Positions 6,601-14,347 of a stretch of 19,539 nt of DNA are shown here, one piece after another. The stretch spans positions 1 through 19,539 of the forward strand of contig CALGGP010000119.1 of NCBI GenBank assembly GCA_937915885.1, in the 5' to 3' direction. This DNA comes from an uncultured Selenomonadales bacterium. GTDB taxonomy: Bacteria; Bacillota; Negativicutes; Selenomonadales; Selenomonadaceae. A program made the position numbers and the translations under genes. The notes under the pieces were generated by a model, which ran no database searches, was not told the DNA's origin, and saw only the letters and a program-made list of their open reading frames with translations. Within the stretch, counting starts at the first letter, position 1. The number at the start of each line of letters is the position of its first letter.

Positions 6601-7378
6601 TCTCGAGAAAAAAACGGGGCTGTCGAATTTGACGGAGCTTGCGAGCGATCGCGAGAGCGAACGTTTTACGTTTGAGATGGTCGCGATCCAACCGCGCGAA
6701 ACAATCACGTCGCCGACATTCACCGGCTCGAATAAAAATCGTCGTTACACTCCGTTCAGCGTGAGCATTGAACAGCTCGTGCCGTTCCGCACGGTGACAG
6801 GTCGTCAAAGTTTTTATGTCGACCACGAGATGATGTTCGAGTGGGGCGAGTCGATGAGCGTCTACAAGCCGATGCTGACGTTCCAACCGTTGAAAAATCC
6901 GCTCAAGGAAAGCAAGGAGATCACATTAAAATTTTTGACGCCGCATAACAAATGGTCGACGCACTCAATGTATTTCGACAGTCAACAACTGTTGACGCTG
7001 TTCAGAGGTGGTCAAACGGTTTGGCTCAACGAAAAGGACGCGGCGTCGATCGATGTGAAGGACAACGATTGGTGCGAAGTTTATAATCGAAACGGCGTCG
7101 TGATATCGCGGGCGGTCGTTTCGCCGAGATTGCCGCGCGGCGTGATGTTCATGTATCACGCTCAAGACAGACACATCAACGTCCCGGGCTCAAAAATTTC
7201 GGGCACGCGCGGCGGCACGCACAACACTCCGACGCGAATCCACATGAAACCGACGCATATGATCGGCGGCTACGGACAACTCAGCTACGGCTTCAATTAC
7301 TACGGCACGACGGGCAATCAGCGCGATATTTACGTCGTCGTTCGCAAGGCTTTGGAGGTTGATTGGCTTGAAGATTAA
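3692..7378 (+). CDS. narG: Respiratory nitrate reductase, alpha subunit (catalytic, bis-MGD)
   Basis: The 1228-aa protein reduces nitrate to nitrite on the cytoplasmic face of the membrane, using electrons from NarH. Length fits NarG of enteric bacteria (1247 aa). The FS0 iron-sulfur ligands are His47, Cys51, Cys55 and Cys90, matching the NarG pattern His-x3-Cys-x3-Cys-x34-Cys. The Mo-ligating Asp lies in the signature WYADLPPASPQ (Asp220), followed by TDVPESSDWYN and NVPQTRTPDAHF, all hallmarks of the NarG family rather than periplasmic NapA. There is no twin-arginine signal, so the enzyme stays inside. The start is GTG with AAGGAGGG 7 nt upstream. It is the first gene of a very long operon and overlaps narH by 11 nt. 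Expression probably depends on the CRP/FNR-type site upstream. Confidence 0.98.
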   Translation: MGNIFKKLKYLSPLEHSNHQQINQGDREWENMYRDRWSFDKCVRSTHGVNCTGSCSWNIYVKNGLVAWENQVHDYPETSPEMPDFEPRGCPRGASFSWYLYSPHRIRYPYLRGELAELWREARKNHATALEAWQSIANAPDKMKLYKEARGMGGFVRSNWDEVSELVASSLLHTVQKYGPDRIFGFSVIPAKSMLSYAAGLRFVQLMGGAGLSFYDWYADLPPASPQVWGDQTDVPESSDWYNAGYIITWGSNVPQTRTPDAHFLTEVRYKGTKVVSIAPDYAESTAVADTWISLKTGSDAALGMAMGHVILKEYYLDKPTEFFIDYAKKFTDFPFLVTLDQKDGKFYPGRFLNAKDLGRDDKHAEFKHLVIDEMSGKLVIPNGTMGDRWDRQNKWNLREEDSDTGEKISPKLSIRRERDDVVELMLPYFGNDRGNNKMIRRAVPIIKIKTVDGTKFVTTVYDLTLANYGIDTGLGGECASTYDSDTPYTPRWQEKFTGVSSELVIHTAREFADNSIKTNGRTMVIMGGGINHWYHADVIYRTILNLLMMCGCEGRNGGGWAHYVGQEKLRPIEGWARVMTGTDWQGGAKLQNSTSFFYFATDQWRNEEIDTAPLVAPEVTPRYRHPGDYNILAARLGWLPAYPCFNKSGQKIFDEARSSGAEGIDGIRKYVAKSLKDKSLQFAWEDPDAPENFPRNLFIWRNNLIGSSSKGHDYFLKYLLGTRNSIFAEEESIVKPEEIKWRSEQEISRSGGALQGKLDLLVDLDFRMAASALYADVVLPTATWYEKNDLSSTDMHPFVHPFQAAVDPLWEARSDWDIFRTLAQAVSKVATEAKLPIYKDVFAVPIQHDSEGETAQPEGKILDWSKGDCEPIPGKTMPAIAMIERDYTKIYDKWIALGPAIKKGNGMKGLGWASDDLYEEIRTRNGIVEDKNLISYGMPSIYDAKQACDAVMGLSTTTNGKVAVRAWRDLEKKTGLSNLTELASDRESERFTFEMVAIQPRETITSPTFTGSNKNRRYTPFSVSIEQLVPFRTVTGRQSFYVDHEMMFEWGESMSVYKPMLTFQPLKNPLKESKEITLKFLTPHNKWSTHSMYFDSQQLLTLFRGGQTVWLNEKDAASIDVKDNDWCEVYNRNGVVISRAVVSPRLPRGVMFMYHAQDRHINVPGSKISGTRGGTHNTPTRIHMKPTHMIGGYGQLSYGFNYYGTTGNQRDIYVVVRKALEVDWLED

Positions 7379-8789
7379 AGCGCAAGTTTGCATGGTGATG
7401 AATCTCGACAAGTGCATCGGCTGCCACACTTGCTCGATCACCTGCAAAAACGTCTGGACGAATCGCGAAGGCGCCGAGTACATGTACTTCAACAATGTCG
7501 AGACGAGACCCGGCGTCGGTTATCCGCGCGGTTGGGAAGATCAAGAGAAGTGGAAAGGCGGCTGGGAAGTCGACGGCGGCGAGTTGAAATTGCGGACGGG
7601 CTCGAAACTCGGTCGGATTTTAAAGTTGTTCTATCATCCCGAGCAGCCGGAGCTGAAGGATTATTACGAGCCGTGGACGTATGATTACGAGACGCTGATC
7701 ACGTCGCCGCGTCGAAAGCATCAGCCCGTCGCGCGTCCGCGCTCGTTGATCACTCAAAAGCGCATGACGATCAAATGGGGTCCGAACTGGGACGACGATC
7801 TTGCGGGCGGCGACTCGGCTCGCGCGGACGTCAATTTTAAAAATATCGGGCAAGAGATTGCGCTCGAGTTCCAAGATATTTTTATGAAGTACCTGCCGCG
7901 CAATTGCAATCACTGTTTGAATCCGGCGTGCGTGGCGGCGTGTCCTTCGGGCGCGATTTACAAGCGCGAGGAAGACGGCGTCGTGCTCGTCAGTCAAGAC
8001 ATTTGTCGCGGCTGGCGTCATTGCATCCCGTCGTGTCCTTACAAAAAAGTTTTCTACAATTGGAAGACGAACAAGGCGGAGAAGTGCACCTTCTGTTATC
8101 CGCGCCTCGAAAACGGCTTGCCGACCGTTTGCACCGACACGTGCGTCGGGCGCATTCGATATCTCGGCATTTTGCTTTACGACATGGATCCGGTTGAGAA
8201 CGTCGCGAAAACCGCCGATCCGAAAAATATTTATGCCGGTCTGCTCGACGTGATCAAGGATCCGAACGATCCCGCGGTGTTGGAATCCGCGCGGAGCGAA
8301 GGCGTGTCGGACGCGGTGATCAACGCGGCAAAAGTTTCGCCCGTCTATCAGATCATCAAAAATTGGCATCTGGCGTTGCCGCTTCATCCCGAGTTCCGAA
8401 CGCTGCCAATGGTTTGGTACGTGCCGCCGCTTTCGCCGATCGCCAAGAGATTTGAGGACAAAGTTTATCTGCCGGACTCTGAGGAAATGCGCATTCCGAT
8501 AAAATATCTGGCGGAAATTTTTACGGCGGGCGACAGTCAAATAATCTCGCGGACGTTGAAACGGCTGCTCGACATGCGAACGGTCATGCGTTGCAAGGAA
8601 GTCGGCGAAACGCCGCCGCGCGATCTCGAGTTCGATGCTTACGAGTACGAGAAGATGTATAAACTGCTCGGCATCGCAAAATACTCCGAACGCATCAAGT
8701 TGCCGGCGGGTCGACAGGGCAAAACGCATGAGCAATTGCGCGAACTGCAGGGGAGCGCGGGCTACATTTGTCCCGGGGGTTGCTGCTGA
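7368..8789 (+). CDS. narH: Respiratory nitrate reductase, beta subunit (Fe-S)
   Basis: This 473-aa electron-transfer subunit carries four clusters between NarI heme and NarG. The first ferredoxin motif is Cys16-x2-Cys19-x2-Cys22-x3-Cys26 (CIGCHTCSITC). The second is Cys180/183/188/192. The third motif reads CRGWRHC: Trp216 replaces a cysteine, the known NarH feature that gives a [3Fe-4S] cluster. The fourth is Cys240/243/255/259. I start at the TTG at 7368: GGAGG is 9 nt upstream, and the N-terminus MKIKAQVCMVMNLDKCIGC then aligns with known NarH proteins. A TTG three codons earlier is too close to the ribosome binding site. It overlaps narG by 11 nt and ends within the narJ start (TGATG). 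The C-terminus ends in CPGGCC, two cysteines of no known role. Confidence 0.97.
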   Translation: MKIKAQVCMVMNLDKCIGCHTCSITCKNVWTNREGAEYMYFNNVETRPGVGYPRGWEDQEKWKGGWEVDGGELKLRTGSKLGRILKLFYHPEQPELKDYYEPWTYDYETLITSPRRKHQPVARPRSLITQKRMTIKWGPNWDDDLAGGDSARADVNFKNIGQEIALEFQDIFMKYLPRNCNHCLNPACVAACPSGAIYKREEDGVVLVSQDICRGWRHCIPSCPYKKVFYNWKTNKAEKCTFCYPRLENGLPTVCTDTCVGRIRYLGILLYDMDPVENVAKTADPKNIYAGLLDVIKDPNDPAVLESARSEGVSDAVINAAKVSPVYQIIKNWHLALPLHPEFRTLPMVWYVPPLSPIAKRFEDKVYLPDSEEMRIPIKYLAEIFTAGDSQIISRTLKRLLDMRTVMRCKEVGETPPRDLEFDAYEYEKMYKLLGIAKYSERIKLPAGRQGKTHEQLRELQGSAGYICPGGCC

Positions 8790-9313
8790 TGGACGAGTAC
8801 AAAAAAATTTTGCAGATCACCGCATACCTTTTGGAATATCCCGATGAGGAATGGCGACAAAATTTTGCGGAGTGTCGAGCCGCCGCGGAAAATATTTCTG
8901 CCGTTCAGATCAGAGACGTGCTCAAGGATTTTTTTGACTACGTCGAGCAGGTCGGGGCGCGGGAATATGAGCGCGGCTATGTCCGATCCTTCGACTTCTC
9001 GCAGAACACGAATTTGTATTTGACGACGCACAATCGGACGGACTTCGGCAAGCAATCAAACGAGATGCACGAGTTCAAACAGTTGTTTTTGGATAACGGC
9101 TTCGATTTGAAAAACGAACTGCCGGATTATCTGCCGGCGATTTTGGAGTTGGCGGCGACGGTCGAGCCCGAGCAGTCGAAAAAAATTTTGGAGACGGCGC
9201 GTCCGAAGATCGAGCTGTTGAGAGATCGATTGATCGAGGCGAAACTGCCGCAAGTGTTTTTGTTGGATATAATCCTTTCGCAAATTGCAAAGCCGGAGGT
9301 GACGAACAAATGA
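8789..9313 (+). CDS. narJ: Nitrate reductase assembly chaperone NarJ
   Basis: This 174-aa protein of the TorD/NarJ family binds apo-NarG in the cytoplasm so that the molybdenum cofactor and the FS0 cluster are inserted before membrane attachment. It is not part of the final enzyme. Visible family features are the N-terminal ITAYLLEYPDEEW stretch and the conserved YVRSFDFSQNTNLYLT segment (residues 64-79). It is shorter than E. coli NarJ (236 aa) but similar to Gram-positive versions. The ATG at 8789 overlaps the narH stop codon as TGATG; an earlier in-frame start inside narH is unlikely. Its stop overlaps the narI start as ATGA, so NarH, NarJ and NarI are probably translationally coupled. Confidence 0.93.
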   Translation: MDEYKKILQITAYLLEYPDEEWRQNFAECRAAAENISAVQIRDVLKDFFDYVEQVGAREYERGYVRSFDFSQNTNLYLTTHNRTDFGKQSNEMHEFKQLFLDNGFDLKNELPDYLPAILELAATVEPEQSKKILETARPKIELLRDRLIEAKLPQVFLLDIILSQIAKPEVTNK

Positions 9314-9984
9314 GCGGATTTTTTTGGGGCGCGTTGCCGTATATCGCGATAGCAATCATGGTCGTCGGCACGGTTTATCGATATCAGACGGGCGAGCGCG
9401 GTTGGACGACGAAGTCGAGCCAGTTTTTGGCGAAAGGCAGTTTGAAGATCGCCGGTCCGATGTTTCATTTGGGATTGTTCATGGCGCTCGGCGGTCACGT
9501 GATCGGAGTTTTGATCCCAAAATTCGTGACGGACGGCGCCGGCATCGACGAGCATTTGTATCACATCATCGCGCTGGGCGGCGGCATTCCCGCCGGAATT
9601 TTATTCTTCCTCGGATTTTTTCTCCTGATGCAACGTCGATTCGGCAATCCCAAGATGCAAGTCAACACTTCGACGATGGACGGCGTGATTTATGCCGTGC
9701 TGTTTCTGACGATCGTAACCGGCTTCGGCGGCACTCTGCTTAATGCCGTCGGACTGTTGGGCGACGACTTCAATTATCGCGAGACGATTTCGCCGTGGTT
9801 CCGATCGATCCTCATGTTGAGCCCCGATATCTCGTTGATGGAAAATGTCCCGCTGATTTTCAAGGCGCACATGATCATGTGGATGATCACCGCGATTTTA
9901 TTTCCGTTCACGCGGCTCGTCCACTGCCTGAGCTTCCCGTTCGAGTATTTTTCGCGTCGACCGATCATCTATCGCAGGAGCTGA
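9310..9984 (+). CDS. narI: Respiratory nitrate reductase, gamma subunit (cytochrome b)
   Basis: The 224-aa integral membrane protein oxidises quinol and passes electrons through two b hemes to NarH. About five hydrophobic segments are visible, at roughly residues 5-22, 50-70, 87-107, 125-148 and 185-208. The heme ligands are His53 and His63 in the second segment and His187 and His205 in the last, spaced as in E. coli NarI (56/66 and 187/205). A GGAGG site precedes the ATG, which overlaps the narJ stop as ATGA. The next gene starts 3 nt after the stop. With narG, narH and narJ this completes a standard proton-motive nitrate reductase. Confidence 0.96.
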   Translation: MSGFFWGALPYIAIAIMVVGTVYRYQTGERGWTTKSSQFLAKGSLKIAGPMFHLGLFMALGGHVIGVLIPKFVTDGAGIDEHLYHIIALGGGIPAGILFFLGFFLLMQRRFGNPKMQVNTSTMDGVIYAVLFLTIVTGFGGTLLNAVGLLGDDFNYRETISPWFRSILMLSPDISLMENVPLIFKAHMIMWMITAILFPFTRLVHCLSFPFEYFSRRPIIYRRS

Positions 9985-9987
9985 GCC

Positions 9988-10959
9988 ATGAGAGAGATTA
10001 GAGTTGAAGACGCGGTCGGGCAAATTCTCTGTCACGACATCACGCAGATCGTTCGCGGCGTCGTCAAGGACGCGAAGTTTCGCAAGGGGCACGTCATCAC
10101 CGCCGAGGACATTCCCGAGCTTCTTAAATTGGGCAAGGAAAATATTTTCGTGTGGGAAAATGACGAGACGAAATTTCATGAGAATGACGCCGCCGACATT
10201 CTCCGCGACGTTTGCATGGGCGAAAATCTGATTGCGACCGACGTCAAGGAAGGCAAGATCGAATTGAAGGCGACGGTCGACGGAGTGTTTCACGTCGACG
10301 CCGATCGATTGAACGAGATCAATTCGATCGGTGAGATTTGCATCGCAACGACGGCGAATAAAATTCCCGTGCGGAAGAATAAATCGGTGGCGGGCATGCG
10401 CGTTATCCCGCTCGTCATCGACAAAACCAAGATGGAGCGCGTCAAAAAAATTGCGGGCGACGCGCCGCTGATGAAAATCATGCCGTATAAAAAATTTAAG
10501 GTCGGGCTCGTCGTCACCGGCTCCGAAATTTTTCATGAGCGCATTCAAGACACCTTCACGCCGGTGATCGAGGCGAAACTGAAAACGTTCGGGCTCGCGG
10601 TCGATTGGCGCCGATTGTCCGACGACTCAAAGGGCATGACGCGCGAAAAAATTTCGGAGCTCTTAAATTTGGGCGCGGAGATGATTTTGTGCACGGGCGG
10701 AATGAGCGTCGATCCCGACGATCGGACGCCCGCCGCGATCGCGTCCGTCGCCGACGACGTTGTCACTTACGGCGTGCCGGTTTTGCCGGGCGCCATGTTC
10801 ATGCTCGCTTACAAAAATAATGTTCCGATCATGGGCTTGCCGGGGTGCGTCATGTTCTGCTCGAAAACCGTCTTCGATCTGATTCTGCCGCGCGTCGTCA
10901 CCGGCGAAATTTTGTCGAGCACCGACTTCTCGACGCTCGGAGTCGGGGGGCTGTTGTGA
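9988..10959 (+). CDS. MoeA-like molybdopterin-binding protein
   Basis: This 323-aa cytoplasmic protein has a MoCF (MoaB/Mog/MoeA-like) domain at about residues 170-305. Its motifs are GLVVTGSEI (173-181), LCTGGMSVDPDDRTP (234-248), PVLPGAMF and GLPGCVMF (283-290). The N-terminal half (VEDAVGQILCHDITQI, then FRKGHVITAEDI and ENIFVWE) differs from MoeA and belongs to a separate type often found beside molybdoenzyme genes in Clostridia and relatives. The family is annotated only as molybdopterin-binding, and a role in maturing or handing over the cofactor is inference. It begins 3 nt after narI and its stop overlaps the moeA start as TGATG. A third MoCF domain occurs in the MOSC-MogA fusion downstream, so this is not simply the operon's MogA. 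Confidence 0.85.
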   Translation: MREIRVEDAVGQILCHDITQIVRGVVKDAKFRKGHVITAEDIPELLKLGKENIFVWENDETKFHENDAADILRDVCMGENLIATDVKEGKIELKATVDGVFHVDADRLNEINSIGEICIATTANKIPVRKNKSVAGMRVIPLVIDKTKMERVKKIAGDAPLMKIMPYKKFKVGLVVTGSEIFHERIQDTFTPVIEAKLKTFGLAVDWRRLSDDSKGMTREKISELLNLGAEMILCTGGMSVDPDDRTPAAIASVADDVVTYGVPVLPGAMFMLAYKNNVPIMGLPGCVMFCSKTVFDLILPRVVTGEILSSTDFSTLGVGGLL

Positions 10960-12137
10960 TGGACGGCGTCTCACTCGAAACGGCGATTGAACTTTTAACG
11001 TCGAAAGTCGCGGCGATCTCCGAAGTCGAAGAGCTTCCGTTGTCGACCGCCGTCGGACGGATCGCCGCCGAAAATTATCACGCGACCTTCGACAATCCGC
11101 CGTTCGATCGTTCGCCGCTCGACGGTTATGCGCTCAACTCGAGCGACACGCCCGGGAAATTTTCCGTCGTCGGTGAGGAATGCGCGGGAGATTTTTTCGA
11201 CGGTACGGTTCCGCGCGGAGCGGCGTTGAGGATCATGACGGGCGCGGCGATTCCGCGCGATTGCGATTGCGTGATTCGGCAGGAAGATGTGACGGTCGAC
11301 GGCGAAAATATTTTTGTGCCGATCAAACTTCGTCACCACGAGAATTATTGTTTCGCGGGTGAGGACATTCGATCGGGCGCGTTGCTTTGCGCGGCGGGCT
11401 TGAAATTGACGGCGGCGCGCATCGCGATATTGGCAAGTCAGGGCGTCGCGACGATCAAAGTTTATCGGCGTCCGCGGATCGCAATCGCCTCGACGGGCGA
11501 CGAGCTGATCGAGCCGAACGAAAAATTGTCGGCGGGCAAAATTTATAACAGCAATCTTTATCTGTTGACGGCGCGCTTGATCGAAATGGGATTCGAGCCG
11601 AAAGTTCTCGGGATTTTATCCGACGACGCCGACGTTTGCGCCGATAAAATTTTTTCCATGCGAAACGATATCGATTTATTGATCACGACGGGCGGCGTAT
11701 CGGTCGGCAAGAAAGACATTATGCACGACGTTGTCAAAAAGATCGGCGAGAAAATTTTTTGGCGCGTGCTGATGAAGCCGGGCGCGCCGGTGATCGGTTG
11801 GACGTGCGGAAAATTTTTGGGCGTGGCGTTGAGCGGCAATCCGTTCGCGGCGTATGCGACGTTCGAGCTGTTGACGCGACCCGTTCTATCGAAAATGTCA
11901 CGTCGAGACGAGCTGATGTACAAACGCGGGCGCGGGATTTTGGCGGACGAATTTCCGAAACGAAGTCCGAGCCGGAGATTTATTCGAGCGCGCGTCGAAG
12001 GCGACAAAATTTTTTTGCCGAGTCGTCACGAGTCGGGATCGCTGTATTCGGCGGTCGACTGCAATGCGTTCGTCGACATTCCCGCCGGCTCCGAGCCGCT
12101 CAAAATCGGCAACGAGGTTGAAACAATTTTGCTTTGA
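10959..12137 (+). CDS. moeA: Molybdopterin molybdenumtransferase MoeA
   Basis: The 392-aa protein inserts molybdate into adenylated molybdopterin, releasing AMP. It shows the complete MoeA architecture: an N-terminal domain with FDRSPLDGYAL (49-59), MTGAAIP (93-99), then a MoCF domain with STGDEL (178-183), TTGGVSVGKKD (243-253), KPGAP (273-277) and LSGNP (291-295), and a C-terminal beta domain from about 325. Length is normal (E. coli MoeA has 411 aa). The ATG at 10959 shares its A with the preceding stop codon, with a G-rich site just upstream; longer upstream readings in this frame overlap the previous gene and lack MoeA similarity. The end overlaps the TTG start of moaA (TTGA). Confidence 0.95.
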   Translation: MDGVSLETAIELLTSKVAAISEVEELPLSTAVGRIAAENYHATFDNPPFDRSPLDGYALNSSDTPGKFSVVGEECAGDFFDGTVPRGAALRIMTGAAIPRDCDCVIRQEDVTVDGENIFVPIKLRHHENYCFAGEDIRSGALLCAAGLKLTAARIAILASQGVATIKVYRRPRIAIASTGDELIEPNEKLSAGKIYNSNLYLLTARLIEMGFEPKVLGILSDDADVCADKIFSMRNDIDLLITTGGVSVGKKDIMHDVVKKIGEKIFWRVLMKPGAPVIGWTCGKFLGVALSGNPFAAYATFELLTRPVLSKMSRRDELMYKRGRGILADEFPKRSPSRRFIRARVEGDKIFLPSRHESGSLYSAVDCNAFVDIPAGSEPLKIGNEVETILL

Positions 12138-13118
12138 GAGATCAATTCGGACGCGAGATCAATTACGCGCGCATTTCGGTCACCGACCGTTGCAATTTGC
12201 GCTGTCGATATTGCATGCCCGAGTGCGGCATAAAAAAAATTCCTCACGCGGACATTTTGACGTTGGAAGAAATTTTAACGGTCGCCGAGATGTTTGCGCG
12301 GCTCGGGATCAAAAAAAATTCGCTTGACGGGCGGCGAGCCGCTGTTGAGAAAAAATTTGCCCGCGCTGATTCGTCGATTGAAAAAAATCGTCGGCATTGA
12401 ACGGGTGATGTTGACGACCAACGGCGTACTGCTGAAAAAATTTTCGAGTGAACTGCTCGACGCGGGGCTCGACGGCGTGAATGTAAGTCTCGACACGCTT
12501 GACGAAGGCACATTCAACGGTCTGACGCGCCGAACATTTTTTTCGCATGTGATCGACGGTCTTCAGAGCCTGCTCGATCAAAAATCGCTCGACGTAAAAA
12601 TAAATTGCGTGCCGTTGCTTGGCGTCAATGACGGAGAAATTTTGCGGCTTGCGACATTGGCGCGCGATCATCGCATCAAAGTCCGATTCATCGAACTGAT
12701 GCCGATCGGTTGTGCGATGAGCGCGGGGCTGTCGGGCGTTCCGACATCGAAAATATTCTCGATGCTCGAAAAACACTTCGGCACGATGAGCGCCGTCCGC
12801 GAAAAAAATTCGTTGCCGGGACCCGCGCAATATTTTCAACCGAAGAATTTCATCGGGCAAATCGGATTCATCGACGCGCTCGAGCACAAATTTTGCGCCG
12901 ACTGCAATCGGATTCGCTTGACTGCCGAGGGATTTTTGAAACCGTGCTTGAGTTTCGATTGCGGGCTCGACGTAAAAAATTTATTGCGCTCGGGCGTCGG
13001 GGACGAAAAAATCTTTGCGGCGCTCGAGCAGACGATCTTTCGCAAGCCGCGCGAGCACGTTTTCAACGGCGATAAAAATTTTCACGGCGACCGACAGATG
13101 TATCAAATCGGGGGTTGA
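12134..13118 (+). pseudogene. moaA: GTP 3',8-cyclase MoaA, interrupted by a +1 frameshift
   Basis: MoaA is the radical-SAM enzyme that starts molybdopterin synthesis from GTP. The first frame (TTG start at 12134, overlapping the moeA stop) carries the SAM cluster motif Cys20-x3-Cys24-x2-Cys27 (TDRCNLRCRYCMP) and runs to MFARLGIKK. It then goes out of frame. The second frame continues with KIRLTGGEPLLRK, the substrate-binding cluster cysteines FCADCNRIRL and KPCLSF, and the obligatory C-terminal Gly-Gly (QIGG). The break is in an A8 tract at 12311-12318; A7 would give an uninterrupted 327-aa protein of normal length. No other damage is visible, so a read error, a very recent mutation or transcriptional slippage are all possible. 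The tail is duplicated downstream (13060-13429). Confidence 0.9.
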
Positions 13119-13429
13119 GTGTCCGCAGAGTCGGCGACGCACATTTTTCACGGCTGTCGACGGACGTATCAAATCGGGTTGAGCGACGGAAAAATTTTTG
13201 ACGGCGACGCACATTTTCAACGGCGATAAAAATTTTCGCGGCGACCGACAGATGTATCAAATCGGGGGTTGAGTGTCCGCAGAGTCGGCGACGCACATTT
13301 TTCACGGCTGTCGACGGACGTATCAAATCGGGTTGAGCGACGGAAAAATTTTTGACGGCGACGCACATTTTCAACGGCGATAAAAATTTTCGCGGCGACC
13401 GACAGATGTATCAAATCGGGGGTTGAGTG
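13060..13429. repeat. 154-bp tandem repeat derived from the moaA 3' end
   Basis: Two full units (13060-13213 and 13214-13367) differ at one position that I can see, and a third partial unit (13368-13429) follows. Each unit starts with TTTTCAACGGCG, contains the moaA tail encoding MYQIGG and its stop, and also holds a diverged half-copy ending in GTATCAAATCGGGTTGAG (near 13166-13183 and 13320-13337). Five moaA-tail-like endings therefore follow each other. The last one sits 3 nt before the next start codon, as expected for the original operon junction. The 311 nt between moaA and the next gene hold nothing else; antisense frames here are artefacts of the repeat. Confidence 0.9.
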
Positions 13430-14347
13430 ATGGGAAAAATTTTGGCGATATGCATCAGCGAACAGCGCGGCACTCAAAAAAATTTTGTCGACGCGGCGGA
13501 GTTTTTGACGGAGTACGGCATCGTCGGCGACGCGCACGCGGGCGATTGGCATCGGCAAGTCAGTTTCATCGGGCAAGCCGCCATCGACGACTTTAAAAAT
13601 CGCGGCGCTCAAGTCGAGGCGGGCGACTTCGGAGAAAATATCATCGCGGACGAGTTCAATTTCAAGGAATTGCCGATCGGTTCTCGCTTGAGGAGCGGCG
13701 AAGTTTTTTTCGAGATCACGCAAATCGGCAAGGAGTGTCACAGCCATTGCGCGATCTATCAGCAGATCGGCGATTGCATCATGCCGCGCGAAGGCGTCTT
13801 CGCTCGAGTGTTGCACGGCGGCGTGATCAAAGTCGGCGATCGATTGGAATTGACGACGGAAAAAATTCCGCTCGACGCGGCGGTGATCACGATGAGCGAC
13901 CGTTCGTTTCACGGGCTCCGCGATGAGGATATCAGTGGCGACAAGTGCGAAGAAATCTTAAAAGCGGCGGGATATAAAATCGTTTCGCGGACGCTGTTGC
14001 CGGACGTAAAAAAATTATTGGTCGACAAACTGATCGAGCTGACGGATCGGGGCGTGGGCTTGATCGTGACGACGGGCGGCACGGGCTTTTCGATTCGCGA
14101 CGTGACGCCCGAGGCGACGTTGGAAGTTTGCACGCGGCTCGCGCCCGGGATTGCGGAAGCGATGAGAAATTTTTCGATGACGAAGACGCGGCGGGCGATG
14201 TTGAGCCGCGCGGTGGCGGGCATCCGAAAGCGGTCGGTGATCGTGAATTTGCCCGGCAGTCCGAAGGCGGTTGACGAGTGTTTGAATTTCGTGCTGCCGG
14301 AGCTTGAGCACGGCATAGAAATTTTGCGCGGAGAAATTTGCGAATGA
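13430..14347 (+). CDS. MOSC domain - MogA/MoaB fusion protein
   Basis: This 305-aa two-domain protein acts in molybdenum cofactor metabolism. Residues 1-145 are a MOSC domain (YGIVGDAHAG, GDFGENI, then the Cys-rich GKECHSHCAIYQQIGDCIMPREGVFARV with Cys103, Cys107 and Cys116), a fold that binds sulfurated or Moco ligands. Residues 148-305 are a MogA/MoaB domain (VITMSDRSF, TTGGTGFSIRDVTPEAT at 214-230, NLPGSPKA at 273-280) that adenylates molybdopterin before MoeA adds Mo. The fusion suggests the MOSC part carries or protects the pterin for the MogA part, which is inference. I start at ATG 13430; the preceding GTG is adjacent. The ribosome binding site GGGGGTTGAG is supplied by the last repeat unit. 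The stop overlaps the next start as ATGA. Confidence 0.92.
   Translation: MGKILAICISEQRGTQKNFVDAAEFLTEYGIVGDAHAGDWHRQVSFIGQAAIDDFKNRGAQVEAGDFGENIIADEFNFKELPIGSRLRSGEVFFEITQIGKECHSHCAIYQQIGDCIMPREGVFARVLHGGVIKVGDRLELTTEKIPLDAAVITMSDRSFHGLRDEDISGDKCEEILKAAGYKIVSRTLLPDVKKLLVDKLIELTDRGVGLIVTTGGTGFSIRDVTPEATLEVCTRLAPGIAEAMRNFSMTKTRRAMLSRAVAGIRKRSVIVNLPGSPKAVDECLNFVLPELEHGIEILRGEICE

Noticed and set aside
10845..10958. N-terminal extension of MoeA
   Set aside because: This stretch is the coding end of the preceding gene in another frame; MoeA similarity and a ribosome binding site begin at 10959.
13060..13429. CRISPR-like array or repeat-protein gene (antisense frames over the moaA repeat)
   Set aside because: Whole 154-bp units repeat without unique spacers, and the antisense frames are repeats of the same DNA without ribosome binding sites.
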